DNA of 64,000 nucleotides. Source: Clostridium sp. Lineage in GTDB: Bacteria > Bacillota > Clostridia > Oscillospirales > Acutalibacteraceae. Positions within the stretch are counted from its first letter, which is position 1. The number at the start of each line of letters is the position of its first letter. Of this stretch, positions 47,762-57,961 are shown in pieces. The translations under genes were made by a program, and so were the position numbers. Under the pieces are notes generated by a model. The model saw only the letters and a program-made list of their open reading frames with translations. It was not told the DNA's origin and ran no database searches. The stretch spans positions 241,541-305,540 of the forward strand of contig JAISSW010000002.1 in the NCBI GenBank assembly GCA_031272895.1, given 5' to 3'.

Positions 47762-48505
47762 TCAAATGCCGCGCAAATACTGGCTTGCGGAGTAGCCTGC
47801 GTCGCCATCGGGCAGGCGCACATAGCTCCAGCCGGGTATACGGCGAAGCACCGTTACCCCTTCTCCCTTGCGCAGCTGTGCTATCTTTTGGTATTCAATC
47901 CCCGGCAGGCGGCGCACATTCAGCGGTCCCTCCTTAACGTTAACAACGGCTGCGCGCGGCGTGTCCTGCCTTGCGTAGGGCAAGCCGAAGTATTCCGCCA
48001 AGCCCTGTGTCAGGTGGTCGGCAATTGCCACCGTAGCTTCCTCAATCCATTTTGCGTCCTCCGGATTATCGTGGTAGGCAACCTCCACAAACGCCGTGGG
48101 AGCCTTGGTTTCCCTCAGCTCATAAAGGTTAGTCGCCGGGCGAAGCAGAACCTTGCCGTGCTGTGGGTAAATATCCGCAAGCGCCTGCGCCTCAAGCTCC
48201 GCGAACCGCTCGCCCTTTTGGTCGTTGGGGTTGTAGAGCACCAGCGGACCGCTGTATTCACCCGCGTGTCCCTCCGGAGCCGCGTTGGAGTGCAGGGCAA
48301 GGTGCAAATCATAATCGCCCGCGTTGCTCATTTCAACGCTCTTGCGCACGTCGCCGTCAGGGTCGTTGCGGGCGTAGGCTATGCCCGCCAAATCCAAAAA
48401 CGGTTCCATGGCGTCGGCAAGGCGCTGCATATGCTCCTTTTCCGTGCCGCCGGTTATGTATTCGTTGTAGCTTTGTGTTGACGGGCTGAGGAATACGCTG
48501 GGCAT
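47762..48505 (-). CDS. N-acetylmuramoyl-L-alanine amidase (Amidase_3-like) with C-terminal SH3-like domain
   Basis: LHLALHSNAAPEGHAG, AFVEVAYHDNPEDAKWI; C-terminal VVNVKEGPLNVRRLPG...ASQYLRGI. Confidence 0.85.
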   Translation of the reverse strand: MPSVFLSPSTQSYNEYITGGTEKEHMQRLADAMEPFLDLAGIAYARNDPDGDVRKSVEMSNAGDYDLHLALHSNAAPEGHAGEYSGPLVLYNPNDQKGERFAELEAQALADIYPQHGKVLLRPATNLYELRETKAPTAFVEVAYHDNPEDAKWIEEATVAIADHLTQGLAEYFGLPYARQDTPRAAVVNVKEGPLNVRRLPGIEYQKIAQLRKGEGVTVLRRIPGWSYVRLPDGDAGYSASQYLRGI

Positions 48506-48563
48506 AATATAACCTCCCTGTTGGGCTTTTATATTGCAGAATATGCCCGCCGGCGCTCAGCCG

Positions 48564-49397
48564 TTACTCAATATCAAGGTGCATTTTGTGGCTCGGCGGC
48601 CAAAAAACGCCGTCAAGCAGTTCCCAATCCTCCGCCTCAACACAAAGCGACGCGGCGGCGGCGTTTTGCTCCGTGTGGCTTGGCGAGGAGGACTTAGGTA
48701 TAGGCAGCACTCCCCTGCGGCGCAGAGTGAACGCCAGCAAAAGCTGCTGCTTGCTGCAGCCGTATTTTTCGGCAAGCCTACTAAGCAGCTCCTCGTCATA
48801 AACGCTGCGCCCGTATGGTCTTAGCCTGCCGTTTTGCGCCAAGGGGCAATACGCCATGACCGTAACCTCGTGTTCTGCGCACCAGGGCAGCAAATCATAT
48901 TCTATCCCCCGCGAGCCTATGTGGTAAAGCAGCTGGTTAAAGGCGCAATTGCCGCCGCCGGGCAGGGAGAACAGCTCCAGCATATCCGGCGTATCGAAGT
49001 TGCTTACGCCCCAACGCAGGATTTTGCCTTGGCGCACAAGCTCTTCCATGCAGTACACGGTTTCCTCAAGCGGAACGGCGCCGCGCCAGTGCAGCAGGTA
49101 GATGTCAAGGTAGTCCGTGCCCAGGCGGCGCAGGCTTTCCTCGCAGCTGCGGAAGCTTCTGTTACGCCCCGCGTTTTGCGGCAGCAGCTTGCTGCACAAT
49201 TGGTAGCTTTGCCGCGGCAGACCGGCGACGGCGCGGGCAATCAGCTCCTCTGAGCGCCCGTCGCCGTACATTTCGGCGGTGTCAATCAGCGTCATGCCAA
49301 GCTCAAGCCCGCGGCGCAGGGCGGCAATTTCGTCCGCCGCTTTGGCGGGGTCGTCGCCCAACTGCCACCCGCCTTGACCGATTACCGGCAGACTCAC
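48564..49397 (-). CDS. Aldo/keto reductase
   Basis: LIDTAEMYGDGRSEELI, DYLDIYLLHWRGAVPLEET, RWGVSNFD, LPIPKSSS. Confidence 0.9.
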   Translation of the reverse strand: MSLPVIGQGGWQLGDDPAKAADEIAALRRGLELGMTLIDTAEMYGDGRSEELIARAVAGLPRQSYQLCSKLLPQNAGRNRSFRSCEESLRRLGTDYLDIYLLHWRGAVPLEETVYCMEELVRQGKILRWGVSNFDTPDMLELFSLPGGGNCAFNQLLYHIGSRGIEYDLLPWCAEHEVTVMAYCPLAQNGRLRPYGRSVYDEELLSRLAEKYGCSKQQLLLAFTLRRRGVLPIPKSSSPSHTEQNAAAASLCVEAEDWELLDGVFWPPSHKMHLDIE

Positions 49398-50713
49398 GGT
49401 GCTATCTCCGCCGTGATTATGCGGCTGCCGTCGGTGGGGGTAAAAGAGGATACATAGCGGAATTCACTTGCGAATTTACTTTCCTCCGAGCCGTCTGCAA
49501 AGCTGCTGCTTATGTTCCCCGCCGCGTCAAAGGACACGATTATGACACTGTCCTTAGCAGAAGCTACCGCCGAGCGAGCCGTAAGCTTATAGCAATACGT
49601 TTCGGCTTTTTCATTGCCGTTTGAGGCGCAGGGCGGGTAATCAGTGCTTATCCACTGCGCGCCGCAATTCATTGCGTAGAAGTAGTCCTCAAGGCTGTGC
49701 TCAGGGTAGCTGTCAATCCGCGTGCGGACTATCAGGTTTTGCTCCTCCAAAAGCTGCCGGCTGTTTTGGTAGGCGACGTCAGGGTAGTTTGCCAAAACAA
49801 ACGACGCCTGCGGGCTTGCTCCCTGCTGCCACTGCATGGCGGGGAACATTGCTTGGGTACGCAGGCTTTGGTCAAGGGCAATGTAGTCCTCCGTCAAATC
49901 GCCGGGGTGCAGCAAAACTATCACCTTGCCGAGCGTCTGCTCCAAGGGCAGCCAGCCGTCGTCGGCACGCAAGGCTCCAAAGTCACTGTAGCCGCCCAGC
50001 ATATCGTTCGGCGTCAGAAGGCTGTCGCCCAAATTGTCGCGCAGCAGCTTGTCAAATTCCTGTAAATGCTCGTTGTCCATGCCGTGCAGCCTAAAGCCGG
50101 GAATGCTTACGTCCTTAGGCTCAAGCAGTATGACTATCGGCAGGTGCTTCGGGTTCGCCTCGCTCCACAGGGCGATTTCCTTAACGGCAAGCCCTGCGTT
50201 TATTGCGCTTGAGTTCATGTCCAGCAGCGGCACATGGCAAAACAGCAGCTCGTCGCCGTCCTTTCCGCTGTAATAGCTCAGGTCAAGCTCCAAGCCCATA
50301 ACCCCGCTGCTCAGCTGCTCGGAGAGAGAGGGGAATTTGTATTCATATTCGCCCTCGCGCCCAACGCCGAATTTGTAGAGGGAATCAAAAATAACGGAGC
50401 CGACCGCGGGCATTTGCTGCTTATAGCTGTTGTGTGTAATCAGACCGCGAAGCCGGTTGAAGCTTACGCCGTCCTTGACCGCCTGCTCCACGTCCACGCC
50501 GGTGCGCTGCATTTCAAGGGCATAGGCCTCCTTATCCGTCGCGGGGACGTTAAAGCTAAGCCCCTCAACGTGCTCTTTTTGCCATTCCTCCCACTCACGC
50601 CAGCCGTCAATGCCCTGAACGGCTACAACCGCGGCAAGGGCAAGCACTGCGGCAAGGATAATGCTGATTAGCGCCAGCGGAATTTTCCAAAGCAGGGCTT
50701 TTTTCTTTTTCAT
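49394..50713 (-). CDS. Secreted/anchored Ca2+-dependent PI-PLC-like phosphodiesterase
   Basis: LRGLITHNSYKQ, LSEQLSSGVMGLELDLSYY, PIVILLEPKD: TIM-barrel PLC-like pattern. Confidence 0.6.
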   Translation of the reverse strand: MKKKKALLWKIPLALISIILAAVLALAAVVAVQGIDGWREWEEWQKEHVEGLSFNVPATDKEAYALEMQRTGVDVEQAVKDGVSFNRLRGLITHNSYKQQMPAVGSVIFDSLYKFGVGREGEYEYKFPSLSEQLSSGVMGLELDLSYYSGKDGDELLFCHVPLLDMNSSAINAGLAVKEIALWSEANPKHLPIVILLEPKDVSIPGFRLHGMDNEHLQEFDKLLRDNLGDSLLTPNDMLGGYSDFGALRADDGWLPLEQTLGKVIVLLHPGDLTEDYIALDQSLRTQAMFPAMQWQQGASPQASFVLANYPDVAYQNSRQLLEEQNLIVRTRIDSYPEHSLEDYFYAMNCGAQWISTDYPPCASNGNEKAETYCYKLTARSAVASAKDSVIIVSFDAAGNISSSFADGSEESKFASEFRYVSSFTPTDGSRIITAEIAP

Positions 50714-50781
50714 GGTGTTACTCCTTAAAACACGCAAAATACAGTCGAATTATAACCTTTAACAAAAAAAAAAGCAAGTGC

Positions 50782-50810
50782 TTGCAATCCGAGACTATAA
50801 ATGCTATAAT
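50782..50810 (+). promoter_or_regulatory. Sigma-A-like promoter of mreBCD
   Basis: TTGCAA-17 nt-TATAAT; GCAAG-tg-CTTGC overlaps the -35. Confidence 0.7.
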
Positions 50811-50883
50811 ATTCCAAGTATGCAAACAGGCATATTCGGTAATAATATCCTGAAAGGGAGCCGAGAGGAAAGGACGAAAAGCA

Positions 50884-51900
50884 ATGCTATTCACACAGGA
50901 CATCGGAATTGATTTGGGAACCGCGAACACTCTTGTTTTTGTTAAGGGCAAGGGGATTATTATAAGGGAACCCTCCGTTGTTGCGGTTGACCAGCGCAGC
51001 AACCCCATGCGCGTAATCCAGGTTGGCACCGCGGCAAAGGAGATGATTGGGCGTACCCCCGGCTCAATCAAGGCGGTGCGTCCGCTTAAGGACGGCGTTA
51101 TAGCGGACTTCGACATTACCGCGGATATGCTAAAGGCCTTCATTAAGCGCGCAATCAGCCATTCCCCGCTCAGCCGGGCAAGGGTTATGATTTGTATTCC
51201 GTCCGGTGTTACCGGTGTTGAAATGCGCGCCGTTTACGACGCCGCCAAGAGCGCCGGCGCCAAGTTCGTCAGCCTTATTGAAGAGCCTATGGCGGCGGCA
51301 ATCGGTGCGGGTCTGCCCGTCAGCGAGGCCACCGGCTCCATGGTTGTGGATATTGGCGGCGGCACAAGCGAGGTTGCCGTTATTTCCCTTGGCGACGTGG
51401 TCACCTCCTGCTCCGCGCGTGTTGCCGGCGACAGCTTTGACGAAGCGATTATCAGCTACATCAAAAAGAAATACAACCTGCTCATAGGAGAGCGCACGGC
51501 GGAGGAAATTAAAATTACCATTGGCTCGGCGTATGCTTATGAGGGCGAGGGCAGCATGAACATCAAGGGCCGCAACCTTATGGACGGTCTGCCGAAAAAT
51601 GTTGAGGTAAGCAGCGAGGAAATCCGCGAGGCTCTTTCCGACGTAGTGGGTCAGGTTTTGGACGCGGTGCGCGCCACCTTGGAGAAAACCCCGCCTGAGC
51701 TTGCGGCGGACATTATTGACCACGGCATTACGCTCACGGGCGGCGGTGCGCTGCTGCGCGGACTTGACAGGCTAATCAGCGTGGAAACAAAAATCCCCGT
51801 CCATGTTGCGGAAAACCCGCTTGACTGTGTTGTGGACGGCACGGGAATTTGCCTTGAGAACGACCAGTTCAGTAAGCTCCTGCGCAGCGACAGCTACTGA
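50884..51900 (+). CDS. mreB: Rod-shape-determining protein MreB
   Basis: [62 protein letters not shown]. Confidence 0.95.
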   Translation: MLFTQDIGIDLGTANTLVFVKGKGIIIREPSVVAVDQRSNPMRVIQVGTAAKEMIGRTPGSIKAVRPLKDGVIADFDITADMLKAFIKRAISHSPLSRARVMICIPSGVTGVEMRAVYDAAKSAGAKFVSLIEEPMAAAIGAGLPVSEATGSMVVDIGGGTSEVAVISLGDVVTSCSARVAGDSFDEAIISYIKKKYNLLIGERTAEEIKITIGSAYAYEGEGSMNIKGRNLMDGLPKNVEVSSEEIREALSDVVGQVLDAVRATLEKTPPELAADIIDHGITLTGGGALLRGLDRLISVETKIPVHVAENPLDCVVDGTGICLENDQFSKLLRSDSY

Positions 51901-51986
51901 GTTAAGATGAAATAGTCCCCGGGCTTTTCGGGCGCGCGTTGCGCGCCCATACTTATATCCATGCAGATTAAGGTGGCGGTAACAAA

Positions 51987-52832
51987 ATGAGAGCGTTCCT
52001 GAAAAGCACGGCGTTCCGTGTGCTGGTAATAATAGTTGCCCTGCTGGCGTTGGGCAGCCTTTTGGCGGGGCTTTTACCCTCCGGCACAAGCCCGGCGAAC
52101 TCCGTGGTTTCGGCTGTTTTTGCGCCCGTGCAGTCCGTCGCGGCAAAGCTTGCTGAAAGGCTTGACGGTTTCGCGCTGTCCTTCCGCTCCGCGGCGGTGC
52201 TTGCCGAGGAAAACGAAAAGCTTAAAAAGGAAAACGACGAGCTGAAGGAACAGTTGGTTGACTATGCCCAAGCGAAGGAAAAAAATGAGCTTTACGAAAA
52301 GATATATGAATTAAAGAGCGAGAACGAGGATTTTAAGTATGCGTCGGCGTCTGTTGTCGGGCGCGGGGACGACGGGGCAAGCGCCGTGTTCACCCTCAAC
52401 GCGGGCAGCGCACATGGCGTTAAGGTGGGCAACCCGGTTGTGTACGGCAAAAACCTTGTTGGTACCGTTGTTTCCTGCGGCATTAACAGCTGCACAGTCA
52501 ACACCCTGCTCAACCCGGAGCTTAACGTGGGGGCATATGCCCTTAATTCCTCCGAGGCGCTGTTCACCAGTACGGACGCGGAGCTTGCGGCGCAGGGCTT
52601 ATGTAAGGCGCCGGGGCTTACCCGCGACAGTATGCTGGCGGCGAACAGCGTTATCTGCACCTCCGGCGACACGGGCTTGTTCCCCAGAGGGCTTATTATC
52701 GGCACGGTGACAGAGCTTGTTGACGACCCGGGCGGCAGTATATCAAAGTACGCGGTTATTGCCCCCGGCGCGGATATTGCAAGTCTGCGTGACGTGTTTA
52801 TTATAACGGCTTTTAACGGTATGGCGGAATGA
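51987..52832 (+). CDS. mreC: Rod-shape-determining protein MreC
   Basis: N-terminal TM, coiled coil LAEENEKLKKENDELKEQL, beta domain; follows mreB. Confidence 0.9.
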   Translation: MRAFLKSTAFRVLVIIVALLALGSLLAGLLPSGTSPANSVVSAVFAPVQSVAAKLAERLDGFALSFRSAAVLAEENEKLKKENDELKEQLVDYAQAKEKNELYEKIYELKSENEDFKYASASVVGRGDDGASAVFTLNAGSAHGVKVGNPVVYGKNLVGTVVSCGINSCTVNTLLNPELNVGAYALNSSEALFTSTDAELAAQGLCKAPGLTRDSMLAANSVICTSGDTGLFPRGLIIGTVTELVDDPGGSISKYAVIAPGADIASLRDVFIITAFNGMAE

Positions 52833-53338
52833 TGAAGCAGAAGCGTGATTACACAAGGGCAAAGCACATAGCCGCGGTTTGCGGCACCGTGGTGCTTGCC
52901 GCCTTGCTGCAAACAACGGACGGGCTGTTCCCTAAGCCTTTTGGGGCGGCGGCCTTTTTGCTTGTGCCGCTGGTTGTCAGCTGCGCTATGTGGGAGAGCG
53001 AGCTGCCCTCCCTGTTCTATGGCTTGCTTGCCGGTCTGCTTTGGGATTGCGGCAACCTCAGGTTCAATGGGCACGCCATCTTCCTGTGTCTGCTGGGCTG
53101 CGTTGTTTCGGCGCTGATACGCCGCAAAATGCGCAACACTCTTGCCGTTGCGCTTGTACTGTGTGTTCCCGCGCTGCTTGGGTTCTCCCTTGTTTCCTGG
53201 GCCTTTTCCGGGCAAGCGGCGCTCAGGCTGCTTGAATACTACCTGCCAAGCACAGTCTACACCCTGCTTTTCGTGCCGCTTTTTTATGGATTATTTGGCG
53301 CAATAGGCAGACGTTGGCGTGTCCGCAGCCTTGCTTAG
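52829..53338 (+). CDS. mreD: Rod-shape-determining protein MreD
   Basis: Polytopic 169 aa; LAGLLWDCGNLRFNGHAIFLCLLGC; ATGA overlap with mreC. Confidence 0.8.
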   Translation: MMKQKRDYTRAKHIAAVCGTVVLAALLQTTDGLFPKPFGAAAFLLVPLVVSCAMWESELPSLFYGLLAGLLWDCGNLRFNGHAIFLCLLGCVVSALIRRKMRNTLAVALVLCVPALLGFSLVSWAFSGQAALRLLEYYLPSTVYTLLFVPLFYGLFGAIGRRWRVRSLA

Positions 53339-53521
53339 GGGCGAATATAGCCGTGCCCGGCGGAGAACAATATTCCACGGCGCTTGGCTCAAAAATATTA
53401 AATTTTGATTATAGGCTGCCGAACACTTCCATTTTTGGTGAAAATGTGCTATAATAGTGTGTCTTTTGTGTTGATATGACGATGTGATTTTATATAACGC
53501 TGCTTTTGGAGGGTATAACCA

Positions 53522-54805
53522 TTGAATAAAATTGCCGTTCGCGGCGGCACCCCGCTGCGTGGAAGCGTAAGAATCGGCGGTGCAAAAAACGCCGCCGCCG
53601 CAATACTGCCCGCAACAATTTTGGCGGGCGGCAAGTGTGTGATTGAAAACGTGCCGCAAATCAGCGACGTTAACTATACCCTGCGGATATTGGAACGCCT
53701 TGGGGCAAGGGTGCGTGTAATAAACAAAAACACCTTGGAAATCGACACAGCCCCCCTAAAGGGCTTTACGGTCACTCATGAGCTTACACGCCATATGCGC
53801 GCGTCCTATTATTTTTTGGGCGCACTGCTCGGTCGCTTCGGCAAGGCAAGGGTGGCAATGCCGGGCGGCTGTAACCTTGGCGTCCGCCCAATAGATTTGC
53901 ACGAAAAGGCGTTTATGTCCCTTGGCGCTACGGTGGACACCGAAGAAAACGCCATCATCAGCGTCAAAGCGGAAAAGCTGAGCGGCACACGCATTTATTT
54001 TGACGTGGTTAGCGTTGGGGCAACTGCCAACGCAATGCTTGCGGCGGTTAAGGCCCAGGGCAGGACGGAAATCGAAAATCCCGCCAAGGAGCCGCACATA
54101 GTTGACCTTGCTAACTTCCTCAACTCTATGGGGGCTAACATTCGCGGCGCCGGTACGGATATTATCCGTGTAGACGGTGTTCAGGAGCTGCACGGCTGCA
54201 CATGGTCGGTTGTTCCTGACCAGATTGAGGCCGGCACCTATATGGTGGCTGCCGCCGCAACCGGAGGCGACGTAACAATAGAGAAGGTAACGCCTAAGCA
54301 CCTTGAGGCTATAACCGCAAAGCTGCGCGAGAGCGGCGCCGTTGTTGAGGAGGGCGACGACTCCGTAAGGATAATCGGCGGGGGGCGGCCGGCTAAGTGC
54401 TCCGTCAAAACAATGCCTCACCCCGGCTTCCCGACGGATATGCAGCCGCAAATGGCGGTGTTGCTGAGTATTGCAAACGGCACCAGCTATATTACCGAAA
54501 GTATATTCGATAACCGCTTCCGCTATGTTGACCAGCTTGCCCGCATGGGTGCCGTTGTTAAGGTGGACGGCAAAATGGCTGTAATCGAGGGCGTGGACGC
54601 CCTTATGGGCGCACCCGTCCAGGCGGACGACCTTCGTGCCGGCGCCGCAATGCTTATTGCCGGGCTTGTTGCAAACGGGCAGACGGAGATTGACCGCATT
54701 GAGTTTATTGAGCGCGGCTATGAGGACGTGGTGGAAAAGCTCCGTTCCCTCGGCGCGGATATACGCTATATCAAGGATGAGGAAGCCGCGGAAAAAAGCG
54801 CGTAA
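53522..54805 (+). CDS. murA: UDP-N-acetylglucosamine 1-carboxyvinyltransferase
   Basis: GGTPLRGSVRIGGAKNAAAAILPATIL; RASYYFLGALLGRFGKARVAMPGGCNLGVRPIDLH; TTG start. Confidence 0.95.
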   Translation: MNKIAVRGGTPLRGSVRIGGAKNAAAAILPATILAGGKCVIENVPQISDVNYTLRILERLGARVRVINKNTLEIDTAPLKGFTVTHELTRHMRASYYFLGALLGRFGKARVAMPGGCNLGVRPIDLHEKAFMSLGATVDTEENAIISVKAEKLSGTRIYFDVVSVGATANAMLAAVKAQGRTEIENPAKEPHIVDLANFLNSMGANIRGAGTDIIRVDGVQELHGCTWSVVPDQIEAGTYMVAAAATGGDVTIEKVTPKHLEAITAKLRESGAVVEEGDDSVRIIGGGRPAKCSVKTMPHPGFPTDMQPQMAVLLSIANGTSYITESIFDNRFRYVDQLARMGAVVKVDGKMAVIEGVDALMGAPVQADDLRAGAAMLIAGLVANGQTEIDRIEFIERGYEDVVEKLRSLGADIRYIKDEEAAEKSA

Positions 54806-54817
54806 GGATTGGGGTAT

Positions 54818-55612
54818 ATGTTCAAATTTTCTCCGCTGTTTTCTTCCAGCAGCGGTAACAGCATTTACATAGGCGGCACAGAGGGCGGTATACTGGTTGA
54901 TGCCGGCATGAGCGCCAAGCAAACGGAGCTTGCGCTGTGGGATATTGGTGTGGACGCAAAGAGCCTCCGCGCCATTTTTGTGACGCATGAGCATAATGAC
55001 CACATAAAGGGCTTGCGGGTGCTGGCAAAAAAACACCGTCTGCCCGTCTATGGCACGGAGGGTACGCTTGCCGCGCTGGAGGACATGGGCATAGCCGACG
55101 GCAGTTTTGAGTGCCGGGTGCTGCCCGTCTGCGGCGCGCAGGAGGCGGGCTTGCTGCTGGAGTCCTTCCCCACAAGCCACGACGTACGCGAGAGCTGCGG
55201 CTACCGTGTGACGCTGACGGACGGGCGCTGCGTGGCAATCGCGACGGACTTGGGGAAAATCACACCGGAGGTTATGCTTGCCCTGGGCGGCTGCGAGCTG
55301 GTTTTGCTGGAATCCAACCACGATGTTGATATGCTCAGGAACGGCGCCTATCCCTATTGGCTAAAAAAGCGCATACTCTCCGACGAGGGGCACCTTTCAA
55401 ACGAGGCGTGCGCACAGGCCGCCGTTGATTTGGTGCGCGGCGGACTGCGCTACCTTGTTCTGGGTCACCTGAGCAAGGAAAACAACCACCCCGCCTTGGC
55501 GTATGAGCACACAAAAGCGGCGCTTTGCTCCATAGGGGCAAGGCTTGGCGAGGACTGCCGGCTGGAGGTCGCCTGTGTTGCCGGGCAGCCGCGCTTGGTT
55601 GTGGATATTTAA
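54818..55612 (+). CDS. MBL-fold hydrolase, YycJ/WalJ-like
   Basis: FSPLFSSSSGNSIYIGGTEGGILVDAGMS; VTHEHNDHIKGL; LGHLSKENNHP. Confidence 0.88.
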   Translation: MFKFSPLFSSSSGNSIYIGGTEGGILVDAGMSAKQTELALWDIGVDAKSLRAIFVTHEHNDHIKGLRVLAKKHRLPVYGTEGTLAALEDMGIADGSFECRVLPVCGAQEAGLLLESFPTSHDVRESCGYRVTLTDGRCVAIATDLGKITPEVMLALGGCELVLLESNHDVDMLRNGAYPYWLKKRILSDEGHLSNEACAQAAVDLVRGGLRYLVLGHLSKENNHPALAYEHTKAALCSIGARLGEDCRLEVACVAGQPRLVVDI

Positions 55613-55651
55613 CAAAAAAGCGCATTATGACCCCAAAACGACAAAAACGGC

Positions 55652-55680
55652 TTGACATTTGCGCCCAAAAGCGTTATACT
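55652..55680 (+). promoter_or_regulatory. Sigma-A promoter of rny
   Basis: TTGACA-17 nt-TATACT; ~130-nt leader before the ATG. Confidence 0.75.
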
Positions 55681-55816
55681 TGTTGCCGTACGTAATATTG
55701 TCGCCGGTTGGCGCTGTTAATACATTATCCCGCAGGACTTCGGCGGCTTTAGACAGTATAACATTAGCATTTGGCGCCGCGCTTAATTTGCGGCTTAAAA
55801 AACAGAGGAGGAAACT

Positions 55817-57379
55817 ATGCCCAATTGGTTGTTGGGACTGCTGATTGCGGTCTCCGCGCTGTTTGCGCTTGCCATTGGCTTTGCCGTTGGCATGGCACTG
55901 CGCAAAAAACAAGATGAAGAAAGCTTTGGTAACGCCAAGAGTGAGGCTGCTCGGATTGTGAGCGATGCCATGAGTCAGGCGGAAGCCAAAAAGAAGGAAG
56001 CCCTGCTGGAGGCAAAGGAAGAAATCCAGCAGCTGAGAGCCGAGCTGGACAAGGAATCGCGCGAGAGGCGCGGGGAAAACCAGCGGCAGGAGCAGCGGCT
56101 TGCGCAAAAGGAAGAGAGCTTAGACAAAAAGCTTGAACGCCAGGAAAAGCGCGAAGAGCAGCTTGCGGAGCAGACGGAAAAGGCGAAGGCCGCCCTTGCT
56201 CAGGCCGAAGAATACCGCAACGAACAGCTTAAGGTATTGGAGTCCGTCGCGGGGCTGACGCGAGAGCAGGCGCGCACACAGCTGTTAGCTCAGTTGGACG
56301 AAACGCTTGCGCACGAAAAGGCAATGCGCATTCAGGCAAACGAACAGCGCACCCGTGAGGACTCCGACACACAGGCAAGGGAAATCCTTGCAACGGCAAT
56401 CCAGCGCTGCTCCGCGGACCACTCGGCGGAAATAACCGTCACGACGGTGCCGCTGCCCAACGATGAAATTAAGGGCAGGGTCATTGGCCGAGAGGGGCGC
56501 AACGTAAAGGCGCTTGAAAGCCTGACCGGCGCCGACTTCATTATCGACGACACGCCGGACGTTATAACGGTCAGCTGCTTTGACCCTGTGCGCCGCAAGG
56601 TCGCCGCGCTGACGCTCGAAAAGCTTGCCGCTGACGGACGAATCCACCCCGCAAAGGTGGAGGAAATGTTCAGCAAGGCCACGCGTGAGGTTGAAAACGA
56701 AATTAAAAAGGCGGGCGAGGCGGCGCTGGTGGATTCCGGTGTGCCGAATATGCACCCGGACATAGTTCGCCTGCTTGGTCGGTTAAAATACCGCACAAGC
56801 TTTGGGCAGAATGTGCTGAAGCATTCGCTGGAGGTTTCCTACCTTGCGGGGCTTATGGCGCTGGAGCTTGGCTGCGACGCCTCAACCGTTAAGCTTGTTA
56901 AGCGGGCAGGTCTGCTGCACGACATTGGTAAGGCCCTTGACCATGAACAAGAGGGCTCACACGTTACACTGGGCGTGGAGTTTGCTCGCGAGAGGCGTGA
57001 ATCCCCCGCGGTGCTGCACGCAATTGAGGCGCACCATGGCGACGTTGAGGCAAAGAGCCTTGCTGCGTTCCTTGTGCAGGCCGCCGACGCAATCAGCGCG
57101 GCAAGACCCGGCGCAAGGCGCGAAAACGTGGAGCAGTACATAAAGCGCCTGCGCGATTTAGAGGACATTGCCAAATCCTTTGCCGGCGTTGAATCCGCCT
57201 TTGCAATGCAGGCCGGGCGCGAGGTGCGCATAGTTGTGCAGCCGGAGCGGGTAAGCGACGACCAAATGGCAATCATAGCACACGACGTGGTGCGTCGCGT
57301 TGAGGATGAGCTGCAATACCCCGGCACAATCAAGGTTCATGTTATCCGCGAAAGCCGCGTTGTGGATACGGCTCGCTGA
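55817..57379 (+). CDS. rny: Ribonuclease Y
   Basis: N-terminal TM, coiled coil, KH (IKGRVIGREGRNVKALESLTGADFIIDDTPD), HD domain (LLHDIGKALDHE). Confidence 0.96.
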   Translation: MPNWLLGLLIAVSALFALAIGFAVGMALRKKQDEESFGNAKSEAARIVSDAMSQAEAKKKEALLEAKEEIQQLRAELDKESRERRGENQRQEQRLAQKEESLDKKLERQEKREEQLAEQTEKAKAALAQAEEYRNEQLKVLESVAGLTREQARTQLLAQLDETLAHEKAMRIQANEQRTREDSDTQAREILATAIQRCSADHSAEITVTTVPLPNDEIKGRVIGREGRNVKALESLTGADFIIDDTPDVITVSCFDPVRRKVAALTLEKLAADGRIHPAKVEEMFSKATREVENEIKKAGEAALVDSGVPNMHPDIVRLLGRLKYRTSFGQNVLKHSLEVSYLAGLMALELGCDASTVKLVKRAGLLHDIGKALDHEQEGSHVTLGVEFARERRESPAVLHAIEAHHGDVEAKSLAAFLVQAADAISAARPGARRENVEQYIKRLRDLEDIAKSFAGVESAFAMQAGREVRIVVQPERVSDDQMAIIAHDVVRRVEDELQYPGTIKVHVIRESRVVDTAR

Positions 57380-57392
57380 GCAAGCATATCAC

Positions 57393-57431
57393 GATGAAAA
57401 ATCCCTCGATTCTTCGGGGGATTTTGCTTTT
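57393..57431 (+). terminator. Rho-independent terminator after rny
   Basis: AAAATCCC...GGGATTTTGCTTTTT. Confidence 0.8.
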
Positions 57432-57511
57432 TAAGCCGGCGCGGGGCTCTATTGAAATATTGCGGCGAGTGTGGTAAAATGTAACGGAGAAATTTAAGAG
57501 GAGAAAAAGAC

Positions 57512-57952
57512 ATGACTATTGCACTGGGCGCGGACCACGGCGGCTATCCGCTTAAGGAGTCCATTAAAAATTTCCTTGAAGCAAAGGGCATTAGCTACCA
57601 TGATTTTGGCACGGACGGCGGCGCCAGCGTGGATTATATCCCCTATGCCAAGCTTGTGGGAGAGGCTGTAGCCTCCGGCGAATGTGAGCTGGGGATACTT
57701 TGCTGCGGCACGGGGCTTGGCATGAGCATTGCCGCAAACAAAATCAAGGGTGTGCGAGCCTCCTGCTGCGCGGATTGGTTCAGCGCAAAGATGACCAGGG
57801 AACACAACGACGCAAATGTGCTTTGCCTTGGCGCCCGCGTTACAGGCGAGGACGCCGCGCTGACCTTAGTGGACGTTTTTCTCAGCACGCCGTTCAGCGG
57901 CGACGAGCGCCACGCAAGGCGCATTGCGCAAATTACCGCTCTGGAGGAATAA
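57512..57952 (+). CDS. rpiB: Ribose-5-phosphate isomerase B
   Basis: IALGADHGGYPLKESIKNFLEAKG; GILCCGTGLGMSIAANKIKGVRA. Confidence 0.95.
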   Translation: MTIALGADHGGYPLKESIKNFLEAKGISYHDFGTDGGASVDYIPYAKLVGEAVASGECELGILCCGTGLGMSIAANKIKGVRASCCADWFSAKMTREHNDANVLCLGARVTGEDAALTLVDVFLSTPFSGDERHARRIAQITALEE

Positions 57953-57961
57953 CGCAGGGGA

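Noticed and set aside
53756-55321. 521-aa minus-strand ORF antisense to murA and the YycJ-like gene
   Set aside because: Shadow ORF: the + strand carries clear MurA/MBL motifs throughout, and the antisense product has no recognisable domain and His/Cys/Arg-rich composition typical of frame shadows.
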